Below, piece after piece: positions 26,497 to 34,732 of a stretch of 41,092 nucleotides of DNA. The position numbers were made by a program, and so were the translations under genes. The notes beneath the pieces were generated by a model, which made no database searches, was not told the DNA's origin, and saw only the letters and a program-made list of their open reading frames with translations. The stretch spans positions 1-41,092 of the forward strand of contig DAIMKF010000016.1 of the NCBI GenBank assembly GCA_036721855.1, in the 5' to 3' direction. This DNA comes from JAHDNZ01 sp036721855. Its GTDB lineage: Bacteria; Bacillota; DTU065. Within the stretch, counting starts at the first letter, position 1. Every line of letters starts with the position of its first letter.

Positions 26497-27684
26497 TTAA
26501 CTGCGGTAGCTGCCATTGATTTTTACATAGTCATAGCTGAGATCAGTGGTTTGAAAAGAATACTCGCCAGAACCTAAATTAAGATCTACGGTGATACCAA
26601 TCTCTCTTTTTTGCATCACAGGGAGTAGATCAGTGTCTTCTACAGCCGTTTTTTGGCCGTTTTTAACAATCAGAAAATCATCTAAATAAAGAGAGATTCT
26701 ATCAGGATCAACCTTGCAGCCTGAATAACCTACTGCGCACAAGATCCGTCCCCAGTTGGCATCTTCGCCAAAAAAAGCGGTCTTTACCAGCGGTGAATGA
26801 GCTATGGCTTTAGCCGCAAGTTTAGCATCAGGTATATCTTGGGCGTTTTTAACCGTGATTTTTAAAAGCTTCGTTGCTCCTTCACCATCTAAAACAATAG
26901 CCTTGGCCAAAAAACCGGTTACCGTTTGCAGTCCTTGTTGAAAAATCTGTAAATACTTATTGTCCGGTCTTGGTAATAGTTGCGAAGCCAAAAGCAAACA
27001 CATATCATTGGTTGAGGTATCGCCATCTACAGAAATGGCATTAAAACTATGCTCTACCGCCTCTTTTAAACAGCTTTGCAGGGTTTTTGTCTCTAGCGGC
27101 CAATCGGTAGTAAGAAAACAAAGCATAGTGGCCATATTAGGGTGAATCATACCTGAGCCTTTGGCCATACCGGAGATGGTATAAGTAGTCCCTTCTATAT
27201 TGCATTGAGCGGCAATCTCCTTAGGATAGGTATCAGTTGTCATAATGGCTGTAGCTGCATCCTTGGCACCGTCTTTAGAGAGTTTTTTAACTGCTTCCAC
27301 GATGCCCTTTTTCATCAGATCCATATCCAGCTGTAAACCAATCACACCTGTTGAGGCCACCGCCACCTCATTAGGTTTAATGCCTAATTGCTCGGCTACA
27401 ATTTTGGTAGTTAATAGGGCATTAAAAGTACCTTTTTCCCCGGTACAGGCATTGGCATTGCCGGAGTTTATTACTATGGCTTTAATGGTTTTTTGCGCGA
27501 TATTTTTCTTGGTCAGCTTAACGGGACTAGCGGCAAATGCATTTTGGGTATAGACACCTGCCGCAGTGGCCTCTTTACAGGTAATTAAGGCTAAATCGAG
27601 TTTTTTCTTTTTAAAACCCGCGTGTACTCCCGAAGCTAAAAAACCTTGTGGTTTGGTAATACCACCTGTTGTAATCTGCCACAT
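26497..27684 (-). CDS. argJ: Glutamate N-acetyltransferase (ornithine acetyltransferase)
   Basis: 395 aa from the ATG at 27684. Recycles the acetyl group from N-acetylornithine to glutamate, giving the cyclic pathway. The self-cleavage site is in GMIHPNMATMLCFLTTD, where the Thr of MATML becomes the nucleophile of the beta chain. VNSGNANACTG near residue 75 is also typical. AGGAGG sits 7 bases before this ATG, too close to the in-frame ATG at 27690. Whether it also uses acetyl-CoA cannot be told from sequence. Confidence 0.95.
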   Translation of the reverse strand: MWQITTGGITKPQGFLASGVHAGFKKKKLDLALITCKEATAAGVYTQNAFAASPVKLTKKNIAQKTIKAIVINSGNANACTGEKGTFNALLTTKIVAEQLGIKPNEVAVASTGVIGLQLDMDLMKKGIVEAVKKLSKDGAKDAATAIMTTDTYPKEIAAQCNIEGTTYTISGMAKGSGMIHPNMATMLCFLTTDWPLETKTLQSCLKEAVEHSFNAISVDGDTSTNDMCLLLASQLLPRPDNKYLQIFQQGLQTVTGFLAKAIVLDGEGATKLLKITVKNAQDIPDAKLAAKAIAHSPLVKTAFFGEDANWGRILCAVGYSGCKVDPDRISLYLDDFLIVKNGQKTAVEDTDLLPVMQKREIGITVDLNLGSGEYSFQTTDLSYDYVKINGSYRS

Positions 27685-27695
27685 TGTCATTCCTC

Positions 27696-28709
27696 CTACG
27701 GATAAATAGGTAAAGACTCCAAAGATGTCTTTTCCGGTAAATCAAATAAGATATTCATATTTTGTATCGCTTGTCCCGAAGCACCTTTAATGAGGTTATC
27801 CAAGGCACTTACAATAATCAGCTTATCTGCATGGCTATCTTCATAAAGTTGCAGATCGACAAAATTCGAAGCTAGCACATTTTTAGTCTCAACGGTTTCA
27901 TGTGCTTTCCTCACACGGACAAAATATTCGTCTTTATAGAACTCTTGGTACAGCTCTCTGACTTGTTGAAGATTGTCGGTCTTTTCTACATAGATGGTAG
28001 AAACGATACCGCGAATAGCCGGTACTAAATGGGGTACAAAAACCACCTTTTGATCTGGGCCGGAAAGTTTTCTTAAAACTGACTCTATCTCCGGAGTATG
28101 TCTATGGTTGCCTACTCTATATGGCCCGAAGTTTTCATGGCGATGGGCAAAATGCTGTGCTTCAGTAGGGTTTTTTCCGGCTCCTGAGGTGCCCGATAGC
28201 GAGGAAACAACGATTTCGCCACTGTAACCGGCTTTGATTAGTGGAGCAAGACCTAAAATGATACTGGTTGGAAAACAACCAGGATTGCCGATGAGACGGC
28301 TTTTTTTAATCTCACTGCGAAAAAGCTCCGGCAGACCATAACAGGCTTCCCTTAAAAGCTCTGGGGCCTTATGGTTTATGCCATAGGTTTTTTCGTAAAT
28401 TGTGTGCTCACTAAAACGGAAATCTGCTCCCAGATCTATTATCTTACCGTTAAAGCGCAGAGCATAATCGGCAGCCGCTCCGGCTGGGACCGCCAGAAAA
28501 AGGAGATCAAGATCTGAAAACTCATCTTCTTCCGGATCTTGGAAAATTAACCCCGAACCGGAAAAAGCTGGAAAAACAGTGCCTAAACTTTTACCTGCAA
28601 AGCTTCTTGAATAGATTTTTTCTACCTTGACTTGGGGATGGTTGTTTAGGAGTCTGATTAATTCGGCTCCGGTGTAACCGGAAGCTCCGACAATACCTAT
28701 TTTGTACAA
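27696..28709 (-). CDS. argC: N-acetyl-gamma-glutamyl-phosphate reductase
   Basis: 337 aa from the TTG at 28709. NADPH-dependent reduction of acetylglutamyl phosphate. Rossmann motif GIVGASGYTGAELIRLL at the N-terminus, catalytic Cys in GNPGCFPTS near residue 145, and the HRHTPEIE motif near 205. GAGGTG lies 6 bases before the TTG; the in-frame GTG at 28718 would be inside the ribosome site. First gene of the arginine operon. Confidence 0.94.
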   Translation of the reverse strand: MYKIGIVGASGYTGAELIRLLNNHPQVKVEKIYSRSFAGKSLGTVFPAFSGSGLIFQDPEEDEFSDLDLLFLAVPAGAAADYALRFNGKIIDLGADFRFSEHTIYEKTYGINHKAPELLREACYGLPELFRSEIKKSRLIGNPGCFPTSIILGLAPLIKAGYSGEIVVSSLSGTSGAGKNPTEAQHFAHRHENFGPYRVGNHRHTPEIESVLRKLSGPDQKVVFVPHLVPAIRGIVSTIYVEKTDNLQQVRELYQEFYKDEYFVRVRKAHETVETKNVLASNFVDLQLYEDSHADKLIIVSALDNLIKGASGQAIQNMNILFDLPEKTSLESLPIYP

Positions 28710-28738
28710 TGCCCCCACCTCTTTGGAAGTTTTGCCTT

Positions 28739-28768
28739 ATTATACAACGTGTCTGTATATTATTGCAA
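28739..28768 (-). promoter_or_regulatory. Promoter of the arginine operon
   Basis: Minus-strand TTGCAA (28763-28768) and TATAAT (28739-28744), 18-bp spacer, about 30 bp before the argC start. No T-box leader is present, so the operon is likely under repressor control. Confidence 0.8.
28754..28767 (-). promoter_or_regulatory. Possible ARG-box (ArgR site)
   Basis: TGTATATTATTGCA resembles the TGAAT-N4-ATTCA operator half-palindrome, with three mismatches in the ten defined bases. It overlaps the -35 and spacer, as an ArgR repressor site should. No argR gene is in the window. Confidence 0.35.
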
Positions 28769-29005
28769 GTACTTTCTTATATTTATTCTTATAAGCTTGT
28801 CTTTTTCTAGGTTCTTAGCTCACCATACTCATTCCATGCTATTTATCTATTCGATTTTGATGTTTCTTTATTACTTATGCACACCATTGCGTATATTTAT
28901 GTCTGCTGTTCGTATTAGCAGTGAAAACTCTGTCTGCTTCCAAATGAGGTAATTAACTGACTTAATCTACTTCTCACCCTGGAGATAATTTGATTTTAGG
29001 TATAT

Positions 29006-29329
29006 TGTAGTTAAAGTTGGTAATTCCCAAAACCTTTTTGCTTTAGGTGAAGCTTTAGGCAAACTAATCTATCTGCTCGATTGTCTTGAAGATTGGCTGA
29101 AAGATTTACGGCTTGGCCGTTTTAACAGTTTAACTGCTGCCGACTTTTGAATAACTTTGCTCTTGAAAATTAAATATGTAATCGGAAGACTTTTTTATAT
29201 CATGGGAACCTCACTTAATGAGCTAAAGCTAAAACGATGGTCTGATTTGGGAAAACATTTTTTGTCTTGCTTTACCAATAAGATGGCACAACAACTAAGC
29301 CTCTTTTTATCACAGGCAAACCCACCTTA
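29006..29329 (+). pseudogene. Decayed DUF5685-like gene remnant
   Basis: One plus-strand frame reads ALGEALGKLIYLLDCLEDWL...KDLRLGRFN, then a TGA (29148-29150). In the same frame follows SLNELKLKRWSDLGKHFLS up to 29329. Both blocks look like the C-terminal third of DUF5685-type proteins (a 'LGR-IYLLDALED' segment, then 'ALNELPLKRH'). No ribosome site or start lies upstream, so only the 3' end survives. The 28770-29005 stretch before it holds nothing I can support. Confidence 0.55.
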
Positions 29330-29338
29330 AGCCCGGAA

Positions 29339-29382
29339 TTTAAGCACAAAGCACTCTTTTAACAGAGTGCTTTGTGCTTAAA
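29339..29382. repeat. Perfect 19-bp inverted repeat (strong hairpin)
   Basis: Arms TTTAAGCACAAAGCACTCT and exact complement, loop of six bases. It lies 60 bp before the solute-binding-protein gene and just after the decayed gene. There is no T-run on the plus strand, so it is either a retained terminator of the lost gene or a leader structure of the next one. Confidence 0.7.
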
Positions 29383-29442
29383 AGGATGATCTTCTTTTTT
29401 GAATAAGTTATTGGTAAAAACAATTGAAATGGGGGATCTTTA

Positions 29443-30726
29443 ATGAAAAGAAATCTGCTTGTTTTTTGCTTGCTTATTAGCTTAACTTTAGCCATACAGG
29501 CTAAGAATATTAATGTCTGGATGGTAGGCACAAGTAACGAGAAACTACAGCTAATTAATCAGATCATCAGTGAGAGTTTTACGCCACAAACAGGAATAAA
29601 ACCGATTATTACAGCTCTGCCTTGGGCTGAATCGGAGGTGCGTTTTCAGCTGGCTGCAGCTAGTGGCGATGCTCCCGATGCGGCTCTTATGAGCGGTCTT
29701 TTAGCTGCTGAGTTAGGAGTAAGGGGTGCCATGGTCGATCTTATGAATGAATTTGGCAACGACTTTCTTGAGCACACTAAAAACCATTTTCCCGGTGTCT
29801 TTAACACCTATGAATTTATGGGTGCAATGTTTGGTGTTCCCTTTCAAATGGATATGGGAATGATGGTCTATCGGCTAGATCTTTTAGCCGAGTTAGGCCT
29901 TAAAGTTCCAGATACCTGGCAGGAAGTACGACAAATATTACCAAAACTCCAAGCCAAGCAGATGAATTTTGCCTTAATTGCCGGTATCGGTGATGGTGCG
30001 TTTAGAGACTTCTCGGCCTTTTTATGGCAAAACGGTGGTGCTTTTTATAGTAAAGACAGGACCAAGTCAGCCTGGGACAGTCAAGAATCTATTCGAGGTT
30101 TTATCGCCTATACTGACTTTTATACCAAAGGTAATATCCTTAAAGAACCCATGCATCTTGAAGGTTTTAGAAGAGGCGAATTACCTCTTTGCTGTATTCC
30201 TTACTGGGTTTATGCCAACATGTCATTGAGCCTGCCGGAACTTCTAGGTAAATGGGATCTTAGTTTAATTCCCGGTACTTTCAACAATAATTCCCTAGAC
30301 CGTACCTCCTGGGCCGCCGGTACACCTATGGCCATTTTTAAAAGCAGCCAAAATAAAAAAGAAGCTTGGGAATTTGTTAAATTTATCACCTCGCCTGATT
30401 TTCAAGCGAAATATGCTGCCCTGATAATGTCTAAAATACCAGGGAGTATTCATATACCAACTGCTCAAAAAGCCTATAGTGGATTAAATTTACCGGAAAA
30501 TCATAAGCAGGTTTTGCTGGGGGTTGTTAAAACTGCCAAAGCTCCTCCTTTTGCCATTGCCTCTGAAGCCATTGTCCTGCGCCATATTGAGTTTGCCATC
30601 AATAAAGTTGTTCTACAAAAAGAAGACCCCAAAAAAGCCATCTTGGAAGCAGCCAAAAACATGAACTCGGATCTAAAAACTAAATACGCCGAATACAACC
30701 GTTTTATTAAAAAGTATCAAAAATAG
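29443..30726 (+). CDS. ABC transporter solute-binding protein, sugar type (family 1)
   Basis: 427 aa. N-terminal signal peptide (MKRNLLVFCLLISLTLA, then IQA) without a lipobox Cys, so it appears to be released by signal peptidase I rather than lipid-anchored. The mature part has the family-1 pattern: INVWMVGTSNEK, PDAALMSG, a hinge near GVPFQMDMGMMVYRLDLLAELGL (split across residues ~125-150), and SWAAGTPMAIFKSSQNKKEAWEFVKF near 290. No permease or ATPase gene adjoins it, so its partners must be elsewhere. The ATG has GGGGGATC upstream. Substrate is unknown; carbohydrates are usual. Confidence 0.85.
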   Translation: MKRNLLVFCLLISLTLAIQAKNINVWMVGTSNEKLQLINQIISESFTPQTGIKPIITALPWAESEVRFQLAAASGDAPDAALMSGLLAAELGVRGAMVDLMNEFGNDFLEHTKNHFPGVFNTYEFMGAMFGVPFQMDMGMMVYRLDLLAELGLKVPDTWQEVRQILPKLQAKQMNFALIAGIGDGAFRDFSAFLWQNGGAFYSKDRTKSAWDSQESIRGFIAYTDFYTKGNILKEPMHLEGFRRGELPLCCIPYWVYANMSLSLPELLGKWDLSLIPGTFNNNSLDRTSWAAGTPMAIFKSSQNKKEAWEFVKFITSPDFQAKYAALIMSKIPGSIHIPTAQKAYSGLNLPENHKQVLLGVVKTAKAPPFAIASEAIVLRHIEFAINKVVLQKEDPKKAILEAAKNMNSDLKTKYAEYNRFIKKYQK

Positions 30727-30784
30727 GTAGCCTACCGTACCTTTTAATAATCTTTAAACCACGCCGATAGACGATATTATTTAT

Positions 30785-31327
30785 TAAATTAAGCATATAG
30801 CCATTAAAGTTCCCCACCAGGGTATGAAAAAATAGCGAGAATTGTAAGCTGTTTGCAGAAAGTCCCCTTCCTTATTCCCAAGCGCAAATAAAAATGCCCT
30901 TATACCAAATAGTGCCAGATGGCTAGCTTTTCAACCAGTTCAAGTCCTTCAAAACCCATGCTTTTTCCTATAAAAAAGCAGCTCAAAGCCAGTCCTTGCA
31001 AAGACTATCAAAGCTATAAGCTTATTTCTCAAGTTATATTGTTGATACAAAAAAGGTGTTACACCTCCTGGGGGGAATTAGCATAAAGATTGTAAAAGGT
31101 AGCTCTTGTAAATCCCAAAAAAGAGCCACACAGATGACAAATGCCAAGGAAAAACAGTTGAAAAACAGATAGCCGTGCCGGAAAGATTTGATGGCCATTA
31201 GCCCTAGAATAAGATTACGTAGATAGGCTCCGGCTCCGGGAAACAAATAGCCCCAAAATAAAGTGCTAAACTTAATGCCAGAAGTACTCGACTCGGTTAA
31301 TGCTTCGTTAGTGTCGTTGCAGAGCAA
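30785..31327 (-). pseudogene. Frameshifted membrane-protein remnant
   Basis: A minus-strand frame starts at a TTG (31327, AAAGGAG four bases before) and runs 97 codons with hydrophobic segments (FWGYLFPGAGAYLRN, FSLAFVICVALFWD) to a stop at 31034. Beyond the stop, coding-like peptide continues in other frames: NKLIALIVFARTGFELLFY, then GFEGLELVEKLAIWHYLV, then GIRAFLFALGNKEGDFL and PWWGTLMAICLI, ending near 30785. This mosaic suggests one polytopic protein broken by several frameshifts. I do not recognise the family. The first 97 codons alone could still be expressed. Confidence 0.5.
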
Positions 31328-31457
31328 AGATCTCCTTTAACCTTCTTTATTAATCACTTTTGTCATAATAACTTCTTTAACTTTTGGCAAGAAGCAAGGA
31401 AATTATCATTTCTTCTCTCCATATAGTAAACCTCTATGTATCTTAATAGTTATAATT

Positions 31458-31482
31458 AAAAGACCTGCATGGCAGGTCTTTT
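31458..31482 (-). terminator. Terminator after the beta-barrel gene (bidirectional)
   Basis: AAAAGACCTGC and GCAGGTCTTTT arms with a 3-base loop. It sits 26 bp past the stop of the minus-strand barrel gene. Confidence 0.8.
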
Positions 31483-31508
31483 GGGGTAAGCTTGTTTCAG
31501 GGACATCA

Positions 31509-31997
31509 TTAAAAGCTATAACTAAGCCCGCCTATTAAGCGATAGTCTGAAGCAGTATCTTTTTTCGCCAACATATTGGCGCCAAAATTTAACCAAACCT
31601 TGGGAAATAACTGCCATTCCAATCCGCTAGAGGTACTAATAAATCTGTTGGTATAATTAAAATCCGCATCTGATTCTAAGTAATGGGCCGCTCCCAAACC
31701 AAGATAAAACTGAAAACTTTTTTTAAGGGGAACAAACAAAGCTCCTTCCAAAGTAACAAGCCCCAAACTACTACTGGGAATGTTGGAACCTGCTTTTTTG
31801 CTATCAAAGTGCCAAAGCCCGCGAAGACCAAAGTGTTTAGCTAGATTTACACTGGCTGAAAAACCATAGCCAAACGGCAATCCTACTTTTGTCTCCGAGA
31901 TGAATTTACTGACACTAAAACCGAAACGAAGCTCTAAAGCTCCAGAAGAAAAAGCTAGAGCAAAGACCAGGGCTAAAACTAAAAACATCTTTTTCAC
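31509..31997 (-). CDS. Putative outer-membrane beta-barrel protein
   Basis: 162 aa from a GTG at 31997 giving MKKMFLVLALVFALAFSSG, a signal peptide; a longer frame from TTG 32042 would put 15 charged residues before it. The mature ~140 residues show alternating polar/hydrophobic strands (LELRFGFSVSKF, FGYGFSASVNLAKHFGLRGLW, FQFYLGLGAAHYLE, VWLNFGANML) and end in GGLSYSF. A terminal Phe after an alternating strand is the classic recognition signal of outer-membrane barrels. It is third in a unit with a sensor-like membrane protein and a receiver-like protein. Function unknown; a small OmpA/OmpW-type 8-strand barrel is most likely. Confidence 0.65.
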   Translation of the reverse strand: MKKMFLVLALVFALAFSSGALELRFGFSVSKFISETKVGLPFGYGFSASVNLAKHFGLRGLWHFDSKKAGSNIPSSSLGLVTLEGALFVPLKKSFQFYLGLGAAHYLESDADFNYTNRFISTSSGLEWQLFPKVWLNFGANMLAKKDTASDYRLIGGLSYSF

Positions 31998-32049
31998 CAG
32001 AGCATCCACTTCCTTTTTTATTTTCTCAATTGTCAACTCCAATCTTCCC

Positions 32050-32406
32050 TTAATCTAAAAAGATATAATTATGCTGCAGTTTGCTTAAAACTTGACCTAG
32101 CTTATCCAGATCAGGCAGACAATAACTATCAAGACCTAATATAAGCAGCCTCCATATTCTTTTGTCCTGAGGCCAGTCTGTAAGAAAAAGTGTTTTTGCT
32201 TTACTTACATTTTTTATAAGTGAGAACTCCTGCAAAATATCATCTGCCACCTCTGGCGTAAAAATAATCACCTCTTCCTGTTGACCTAAAAACTTTTTGG
32301 CACCGTCCCAACTACCAACAGTAGTTACCGCATGCAAGCATTTCTCACGTAAATATCTTAAAAGCACTCCCCTTCTTTTATGAGGTGCTACTAAGAGAAC
32401 TCTCAT
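32050..32406 (-). CDS. Receiver-like protein lacking phosphoacceptor Asp
   Basis: 118 aa from the ATG at 32406 (GGAGGG 6 bases upstream). The pattern follows a response-regulator receiver: MRVLLVAPHKRRGVLLRYL, then EEVIIFTPE where strand 3 normally ends in Asp, TLFLTDWP with the conserved Thr, and GLDSYCLPDLDKL where Lys-Pro is expected. The acidic pair after strand 1 is AP, the phospho-Asp is missing and the Lys is lost, so phosphorylation is unlikely. No output domain. It overlaps the upstream membrane gene by 29 bp, implying coupled function. Confidence 0.65.
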   Translation of the reverse strand: MRVLLVAPHKRRGVLLRYLREKCLHAVTTVGSWDGAKKFLGQQEEVIIFTPEVADDILQEFSLIKNVSKAKTLFLTDWPQDKRIWRLLILGLDSYCLPDLDKLGQVLSKLQHNYIFLD

Positions 32407-33430
32407 TGTCTGCCCTCCAGATGATATATATCTCATCTTCGTTAAAGATAATATTACCTCCGATACCTGAAACTAATTTAACTAGCCTTGGCTCAAGCTC
32501 CTTTTTAGTAATCGGCCTAAGTACATAAAAAAGCCCCTCCTGACCTTCTTCCAAAGTGATCTCTAACCTCTTGTTTCCTTCCAAAAAAGAACTTGTGATT
32601 TCATTTAAAACATATTTCTCTGCTACTTTTAAATCCATTTTCTTTAACTTCAAATGAAGTATAGCTTTTTTTTCTAAGGCGGTTTTAGTTAATATTTCGC
32701 TTAGAGTCTCCTGAAAAAATTGCTCCGGCCAATAGTAAGGGATGGTCTTTTGTAGGTTGTTCAGGTTTGTTTCCAAGTCATTTAGGGTTGAAATCCCGGC
32801 AATCACACTTGGTTCCAGTATTACTTTCAATTCAAAAATTAGTAAGGCCAGTTTAGCTGTAACTGCTTTTAGTTCTATACCAAGCTTTTCATAACTTTCT
32901 TTGTCCAGAACTTCTAAAGCTTCATTTTTATTGACAAGCAATGCCTTTAGACGCAAATTTTCTTTTTTGAGTCTCAGGTTTTCTTCATAATCAAGACGAA
33001 TAATATTATTTTTCTCCGGTAAAACCTGAGGTTCTTTTCTTTCTTCACGACTAAAAGCCACAAACAATCCTAAACTAATGTAAGGCCATAGGTTAAATTG
33101 CCAGCCATGCATAAATCCATTTACCAAAAATAACCCGCCAGACAAAACCCACAAAGTTAAGCCTACAAAATTATTATTGATAATTGCTAATAGGCTAAGT
33201 ACGGCAAGAGCTAGAGCTTCATTATGTCCACTTTGATAAAGTGAAATAAAAAGAGGTATAGCCAAAGGTATAGTTAATAGCTGCCAAATATCCTGTAAAA
33301 AAACAGCCATAGCAAATAAAACACCTGTTGCCAGCCAGAGTGAAAAAGATATCTCTCCCATAGTTTTGGCCTGTAAGAAAGCCAAACCTAAAAGACTTAA
33401 GGTGGTAACAAATCTAACCAGCCTACTCAT
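32378..33430 (-). CDS. Membrane sensor-like protein with degenerate kinase-type C-terminus
   Basis: 350 aa. Five or six membrane segments occupy residues ~5-126, a charged coiled-coil (YEENLRLKKENLRLK) follows at ~145-170, and a helical region at ~180-260. The last ~90 residues (ILHLKLKKMDLKVAEKYVLN ... LVKLVSGIGGNIIF ... IYIIWRA) look like a histidine-kinase ATPase domain whose N-box, G1 and G2 motifs are gone. No H-box His is recognisable. It may sense without phosphotransfer. The ATG has GAGGTGAT upstream. It overlaps the receiver-like gene and leads the three-gene unit. Confidence 0.6.
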   Translation of the reverse strand: MSRLVRFVTTLSLLGLAFLQAKTMGEISFSLWLATGVLFAMAVFLQDIWQLLTIPLAIPLFISLYQSGHNEALALAVLSLLAIINNNFVGLTLWVLSGGLFLVNGFMHGWQFNLWPYISLGLFVAFSREERKEPQVLPEKNNIIRLDYEENLRLKKENLRLKALLVNKNEALEVLDKESYEKLGIELKAVTAKLALLIFELKVILEPSVIAGISTLNDLETNLNNLQKTIPYYWPEQFFQETLSEILTKTALEKKAILHLKLKKMDLKVAEKYVLNEITSSFLEGNKRLEITLEEGQEGLFYVLRPITKKELEPRLVKLVSGIGGNIIFNEDEIYIIWRADNESSLSSTS

Positions 33431-33541
33431 GGGATCACCTCAATTGGGGAAGTTGGGATTTTATAAGCCAGATTACAAATATGGGACTTATCCTAATCAT
33501 ACATATGTCTAAATAAGCATTATTAAGCCTAATATTAAAAA

Positions 33542-33572
33542 AAAGGCGGAGTGTGCGGTGCGCTCCACCTTT
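33542..33572 (-). terminator. Terminator following a decayed gene
   Basis: Minus-strand GGTGGAG pairs with CTCCGCC across an 11-base loop, then T9. No intact minus-strand gene lies upstream within 350 bp except the remnant at 33603. Confidence 0.75.
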
Positions 33573-33602
33573 AATGCTTAAAACTAATTGTTTAATAAAC
33601 AT

Positions 33603-33757
33603 CAAACTGATTTATTAATTCCAAATTTGAGGCTAGCTTTCATTTGCCCTCCGGGTAGACCGGTAAGATATTCCGCCAAACGTCTCAAAATATCTGCCTG
33701 TTCTACCCCTAAACACTTGATGGATGTTTCAAAAGCCACAAGCAGCAGATAAGCCTA
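33603..33757 (-). pseudogene. 3' remnant of an unidentified gene
   Basis: About 50 minus-strand codons without start or ribosome site, reading ...FETSIKCLGVEQADILRRL and AEYLTGLPGGQMKASLKFG, to a TGA at 33603-33605, followed 30 bp on by a good terminator. Composition looks coding. The sequence farther upstream (33758-33926) is full of stops, though AAGGGAGGG near 33850 may be the old ribosome site. Family not recognised. The rest of 33431-33940 holds no supported gene. Confidence 0.4.
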
Positions 33758-33926
33758 ATGTAGATAGTTTAGCTTCATTTATAAATTCCAGGTAAAACCT
33801 GCTGTGTTAATTAAATTTTCCCTTAAAATGCCTTTCTTATTAAAACCCTCCCTTTTTACCACGTCTCTTATTAGTGCTATATAACAATAAAAACATTTCC
33901 TGCTCTTCCCAACTGTTTTTAATAAA

Positions 33927-33957
33927 AAGCGCTCAGCTTATTAAGCTAAGAGCGCTC
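33927..33957 (-). terminator. Terminator of the lrp-ABC operon
   Basis: Minus-strand AGCGCTCTTAGCTTA pairs with TAAGCTGAGCGCT, then TTTTTATT. The ATPase stop codon lies inside the stem. Confidence 0.85.
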
Positions 33958-34732
33958 GATCGTCAAGAAATTTTTCTTTTTTTACCTTGCTAAACGCTTC
34001 TAAAAGGCTCTCGACACTAGTTTGAGCTCTTTCTCTACCTTTGAGATCCAAAACTATCTCTCCATCATGCATCATTATAGTGCGATTGCCAACCTCTAAA
34101 GCTTGTTGAAGATTGTGAGTTACCATTAAAACCGTCAGTTCGTTTTCGGCTACAATGCTGTTGGTAAGGGTGATAATTCTTGCTGCAGTCTTTGGATCCA
34201 GGGCTGCCGTATGCTCATCTAAAAGCAAAAGTTTGGGCGTAGTCAAGGTCGCCATCATTAAAGTTAAAGCCTGTCTTTGACCTCCGGATAAAAGTCTTAC
34301 TTGATCTTTTAAACGCTCATCTAAATCCAAATCAAGCTCTTTTAAGATATGACGAAATTCTGTTCTTTTGCCTTTGACGCCTAAGCGAAAACCACGCTTT
34401 TCGCCTCTTTTCATGGCCATTGCCAGATTTTCTTCAATGGTCATAGCTCCAGCGGTGCCCATCATAGGATTTTGAAAAACACGCCCTATAAACTTAGCTC
34501 TTTGATGTTCAGGGTAGGTTGAAATATCTGTTTCGTTTATTTTAATACTACCGCAGTCAGCAGGATAGACACCTGCTATTAAATTTAACAGAGTGGATTT
34601 CCCTGCACCATTGGAACCTACAATAGTGATAAAATCACCTTTTTGAGCTTTTAAGTCTAAATCCTTGATGGCTCTTTTGAAAGTACCTCCACCGAGTTCA
34701 AAAGTCTTATTTAAGTTTTCAATCACTAACAT
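33941..34732 (-). CDS. ABC transporter ATP-binding protein (TrpZ-like, COG1101 type)
   Basis: 263 aa from the ATG at 34732 (GGAAGTG upstream; a longer frame to 34747 lacks a site). Walker A GSNGAGKST near residue 40, signature LSGGQRQAL near 155, Walker B LLLLDEH, and switch His in VTHN. The family goes with the COG4120 permease and COG2984 binding protein encoded directly upstream. It overlaps the permease gene by 14 bp. Confidence 0.88.
   Translation of the reverse strand: MLVIENLNKTFELGGGTFKRAIKDLDLKAQKGDFITIVGSNGAGKSTLLNLIAGVYPADCGSIKINETDISTYPEHQRAKFIGRVFQNPMMGTAGAMTIEENLAMAMKRGEKRGFRLGVKGKRTEFRHILKELDLDLDERLKDQVRLLSGGQRQALTLMMATLTTPKLLLLDEHTAALDPKTAARIITLTNSIVAENELTVLMVTHNLQQALEVGNRTIMMHDGEIVLDLKGRERAQTSVESLLEAFSKVKKEKFLDDRALLA

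Noticed and set aside
28749..28952. 67-codon plus-strand frame upstream of argC
   Set aside because: No ribosome site, AT-driven composition, overlaps the arg promoter.
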